A stretch of 64,000 nucleotides of DNA from Chrysopilus asiliformis. Lineage: Eukaryota > Arthropoda > Insecta > Diptera > Rhagionidae. The notes beneath the pieces are model-generated. The model did no database searches. It worked only from the letters and a program-made list of their open reading frames with translations, and was not told where the DNA came from. The position numbers and the translations under genes were made by a program. Location of the stretch: NCBI GenBank assembly GCA_964034945.1, contig OZ035962.1:89816650-89880649 (forward strand), given 5' to 3'. Positions 60,933 to 64,000 of this stretch are shown one piece after another. Position 1 is the stretch's first letter, and every line of letters starts with the position of its first letter.

Positions 60933-61909
60933 CAGTGGTGGCTCGATAATTCGGACACTTGGTAATTCGGACACCTCAGTAATCCGGACAGAAAATTTTT
61001 AATATTAAAGACTCTGTAATTCGGACATAAGACAAAAAGTCTGACTCAGTAATCCGGACACTAGATAAAAAATCGTATTTGAACCTGTCACTTATGTTCA
61101 ACAAAGACCTTTCGCGATTAACGGCATAATACGAATACAAATACGTATATGTATGTACGTAGAATTTGATTATGTTTATTCAGTTTCCTTCATAACATTA
61201 TAACATTTTGTTTAAAAAACTAACTATGGCTCCAACTAATAAAATTAAACACAACTTCCTAACAATAAAAGAAACACTTGAAATTTAAAATAAATTAAAG
61301 AAAGGCAATAGCGCTAGAAGTCCGCCCGTCCTTCTGTCCGTCTGTCCGTTCATCCATCCATCCGTCCATCTGTCCGTCCGTCTGTCTGTTCGTCCGTCTG
61401 TCCGTCTGTCTGTCCATCTGTTGCGCGGATTGCGGGCGCACGGATTGAGCTAGAGACTTGAAATTTTACGCAGATTCGTTTTTCGTAAATACAAGGCTAA
61501 GTTCGTTAATGGGTAAAAATGGACCATTCGAAAGAAAACGTTTTTTGCGAACATCTCAAAAACGGTGCATCTTATCAAAAAAGGGCAAGAACAAAAGTTA
61601 TTTAGGATATGATTCTACATAAAACTCCCAAACATCAAAATCCGATTGAAATAAATTAAAAAAAAAATCTTATTGGAAAGTTTGCTTTCAAAGTGGAATT
61701 TTGATACAACTGTTCGCTGTTCAATTAAACTTCGAACAATGCCATATCACTTTATGGGTTTTCCATAATTGCCAGATTGGCAATTATAGCTTTCGTTATG
61801 TTTAAATCAAAAATTAGGATGGAAATATATAGGTTTTAGTAATTCGGACAAATCGATAATTCGGACAACGTCTGGTTTGCAATTGTCCGAATTATCGAGC
61901 CACCACTGT
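60933..61909. mobile_element. pogo/Tigger-type MITE (CAGTGGTGGCTCG ends)
   Basis: Ends CAGTGGTGGCTCGATAATTC..GAATTATCGAGCCACCACTG, TA on both sides. GTAATTCGGACA motifs recur near both ends (TCGATAATTCGGACA at the right). A GTCY-class repeat is inserted in it, which explains its 977 bp. Confidence 0.86.
61316..61805. repeat. GTCY-class dispersed repeat, copy H, nested in the pogo-type MITE
   Basis: (GTCY)n at 61320-61425 is followed by GCGGATTGCGGGCGCACGGA, the same phrase as at 45342, and then the same modules as copy F, ending GCCAGATTGGCAATTATAGC. It lacks the lead part of copy F. Confidence 0.72.
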
Positions 61910-61911
61910 AT

Positions 61912-62458
61912 TATGGTTTTTTTTCGAAGATGGTAAAAGATTATAAATTACGGAACGGTAATTTCCTTAAATGGAAACATCTCAAACTGGAAACGTTTTT
62001 CATATGTGGCGACCCATATTACGACTAAAATTTTTAACTGGAATTTCTTTAAATGGCCGAAAATTACGTAATATTCATTAAAGTAAAGGCCCCAGGAAGC
62101 AATTTATGTTAATATCAGTATATGGAAATCTTATTAAAATTGTGCTAAAATATGTGCCTACTTTTATTCATAAATTGATATCTTATAAAGAATAATTTCT
62201 ACAGTTCTTATTTGATCAAAAGTGCCATTTACTATATAAGAATGTAGCAAAAAGTCGTCGCATTAAAAAAAAAACTTCCATCATCGTTCATAATATTGTT
62301 GTATTAACGTACGAGTAGCAAAAAACAACAGAATTGAAGTGACGTCATGAATTATTAATAAACGTTATAAATAAATAAAAGCAAATGAAAAATTACTGTA
62401 GATTTATTACAAATATAATATATACTCGTATGTACGTTGATCAACAAACCAATAGATA
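61912..62458. other. no feature seen between the pogo-type and hAT-like MITEs
   Basis: AT-rich; no coding stretch or repeat noticed. Confidence 0.4.
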
Positions 62459-62466
62459 CCAATAGA

Positions 62467-62957
62467 TAGGGTGACCATATTTCTTTTGTGTGAATCAAGG
62501 ACAGATTAGCGGTGCGGAGCCGGGGAGCGGAGGAGCACAGGTGACGAATTGTGAGCAAATTTTTAATCTTCGAAAATCTTTCGAAATTAACTGAGAAAAT
62601 TTGGAAAACCCGATCAGAGGGAAAAGGGTTTGTTTCAATTTTGTTTTTTTGCTTGTGATTATATAAAAAGTGTTACGAGTATTTTATGTTTTCAAAATAC
62701 AACAAAAATTACCCCGAAGGCAAAACTTTTAGAATCCAACATCACACTATTGAAAGTTATGTATCCAAATGCGGCGCAGGTGATTTTTTTAAAAAAAGAA
62801 ACTGCGCCGCAGGCAAAAACTTTTGGATATCGAGATTAACTTTTTCAGTGTTTTTTTTAGCAGATTTTCATGACAAAAGTTTTAGTTACCGAGACGCCGG
62901 GACAACATTCCTAAATCCGGGGCTGTCCCGACCTACCCAGGACGTATGATCACCCTA
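62467..62957. mobile_element. hAT-like MITE (TAGGGTGACCATA ends)
   Basis: Ends TAGGGTGACCATA and TAGGGTGATCATA (in reverse) are flanked by CCAATAGA (62459-62466) and GCAATAGA (62958-62965), 7 of 8 identical. 491 bp, no transposase. Confidence 0.7.
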
Positions 62958-62965
62958 GCAATAGA

Positions 62966-64000
62966 TGAAGAAATTTTGTTCTACAGACAGACAAACATGG
63001 CTTCCATTCCACAGCATTTGAAACTACCGTCAATCGGGCAGAAAAATGTTTCGACTTTTATGGTCAAGATTGAAGTCAAGTTCTTTTCTTGTATGATGTC
63101 TCGCCCACTCTGATTTCTTCGATATCCCCGTGCAATATCGTATTTATTATGGAGTTCGGTTCAATAAGATGTGGAATTAAGTTGGCTATTTTGCGAAATA
63201 GAAACGCGACACGACAACATTAGATACAAATAGATAAAAAGATACATAGATTCGTAGAGATATGCGAACATGCGACGAAAATTGTTTTGATCAACGTTTA
63301 TTAATTTGCCATAAATCGGATATGAGAGGTTATGTATGTATGTTTGTCATATATAATGATTATTGCTAATCGTCAATGATCGAATGTGGAACCAAATTGA
63401 ATGAAATGCAATTACCAGCATATGTCTGTCTGGACTGTAGCATAATGGGTTTTCTTGTTAAATTGTTTAATCTGTAATAAATATGATGTTGGTTGGATCT
63501 TCATTTTAAATTAGGACCGTTTTATAGGTTAAGTAGAGCCCATAAGGGGGAGGCCATGGAAGGTCAAATAAAATACATAAGATTAAATTAAAGATATAAC
63601 CTACATTCTATCTTAATTAGGCTGAGTCAATTTCCAAAACAGAATGATTATGTTTGGTAATGTAAAAAAATATGTTATGTTTTGGTGACCTTTTAAATTT
63701 GAATTATTACATAAAATCCCGAAAATGCCTCGTAAACTTGGTAATTTTACCACCTCGTAAATTAACTATCAAAATTTGTGCGAAAAATCTTTCACGAAAC
63801 TTTCGTACGATTTTGGTATGCAAAAAACCTCGTAAACCTTTGCAAACGTCAAGTCAGTGTTGGTAAATTACACGTAATTATCTGATTATTATTAACTAGC
63901 TTGCATACACGTCATTGCCGGGTTAAAATTTTTTGTGTAAGTATTAGAATACCAAAAAACCCGGAAAGAACTTAAAAACTTTTGAGAAAAATCTTATCCT
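62966..64000. other. no gene seen; repeat fragment at the edge
   Basis: From about 63895 ACTAGCTTGCATACACGTCA begins a dispersed module shared with 21690; it is cut by the window end. Confidence 0.4.

Overview
This is a window of an insect nuclear genome, very probably a dipteran. The DNA is AT-rich and gene-poor, and the two clear genes are split by spliceosomal introns with GT..AG borders. Dispersed repeats carry (GTCY)n tracts like those of the dipteran mini-me/DINE class, and Tc1/mariner, piggyBac, hAT and TAA-target MITE families are all present. Nothing looks prokaryotic. The species cannot be named from the sequence.

Two protein-coding genes are solid. (1) beta1-tubulin (betaTub56D type) lies on the minus strand: a 19-codon first exon (34463-34519), a 22.6 kb intron, and a second exon of 428 codons plus stop (10585-11871), together 447 residues. 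(2) A five-exon pancreatic-lipase-family gene lies on the plus strand (44540-48832; 407 residues) with a signal peptide, oxyanion-hole HG, a GFSFG nucleophile elbow, and Asp and His candidates in register. The genes point away from each other across about 10 kb of transposon debris. Two weaker gene-like items sit in the tubulin intron: a Nup37 pseudogene (23597-24233) that keeps introns and is bracketed by a 28-bp direct repeat, and an unrecognised two-exon gene or pseudogene with a frame problem (26697-27279).

Almost everything else is transposon-derived, with clear borders in many cases. Left part (1-10.5 kb): a TA-flanked foldback element, a broken mariner-like transposase holding a nested MITE, a hAT MITE with an 8-bp target duplication, and a GTCY repeat split by a TA-flanked MITE. 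Tubulin intron (11.9-34.5 kb): a piggyBac remnant with two nested insertions, four copies of one 140-158 bp palindromic MITE with TAA target duplications, another such MITE inside a GTCY repeat, and several old tandem repeats. Middle (36-44 kb): a hAT MITE with a perfect 8-bp duplication, a dead Tc1-type element with about 220-bp IR/DR ends, a 5'-truncated LINE ending in (GA)n, a TA-flanked MITE and a 300-bp (GTCY)n tract. Right (49-64 kb): two pogo/Tigger-type MITEs, a piggyBac-type MITE with a nested palindrome, a second copy of the hAT MITE, a 22-G run, and further TAA- or TTA-target and hAT-like MITEs.

I found no operon-like or defence-like system. The most unusual items are the Nup37 pseudogene, the frame-broken nested gene, duplicated splice acceptors and a second open C-terminal frame in the lipase gene, and the layered insertions, some of which can be read as filled and empty sites.
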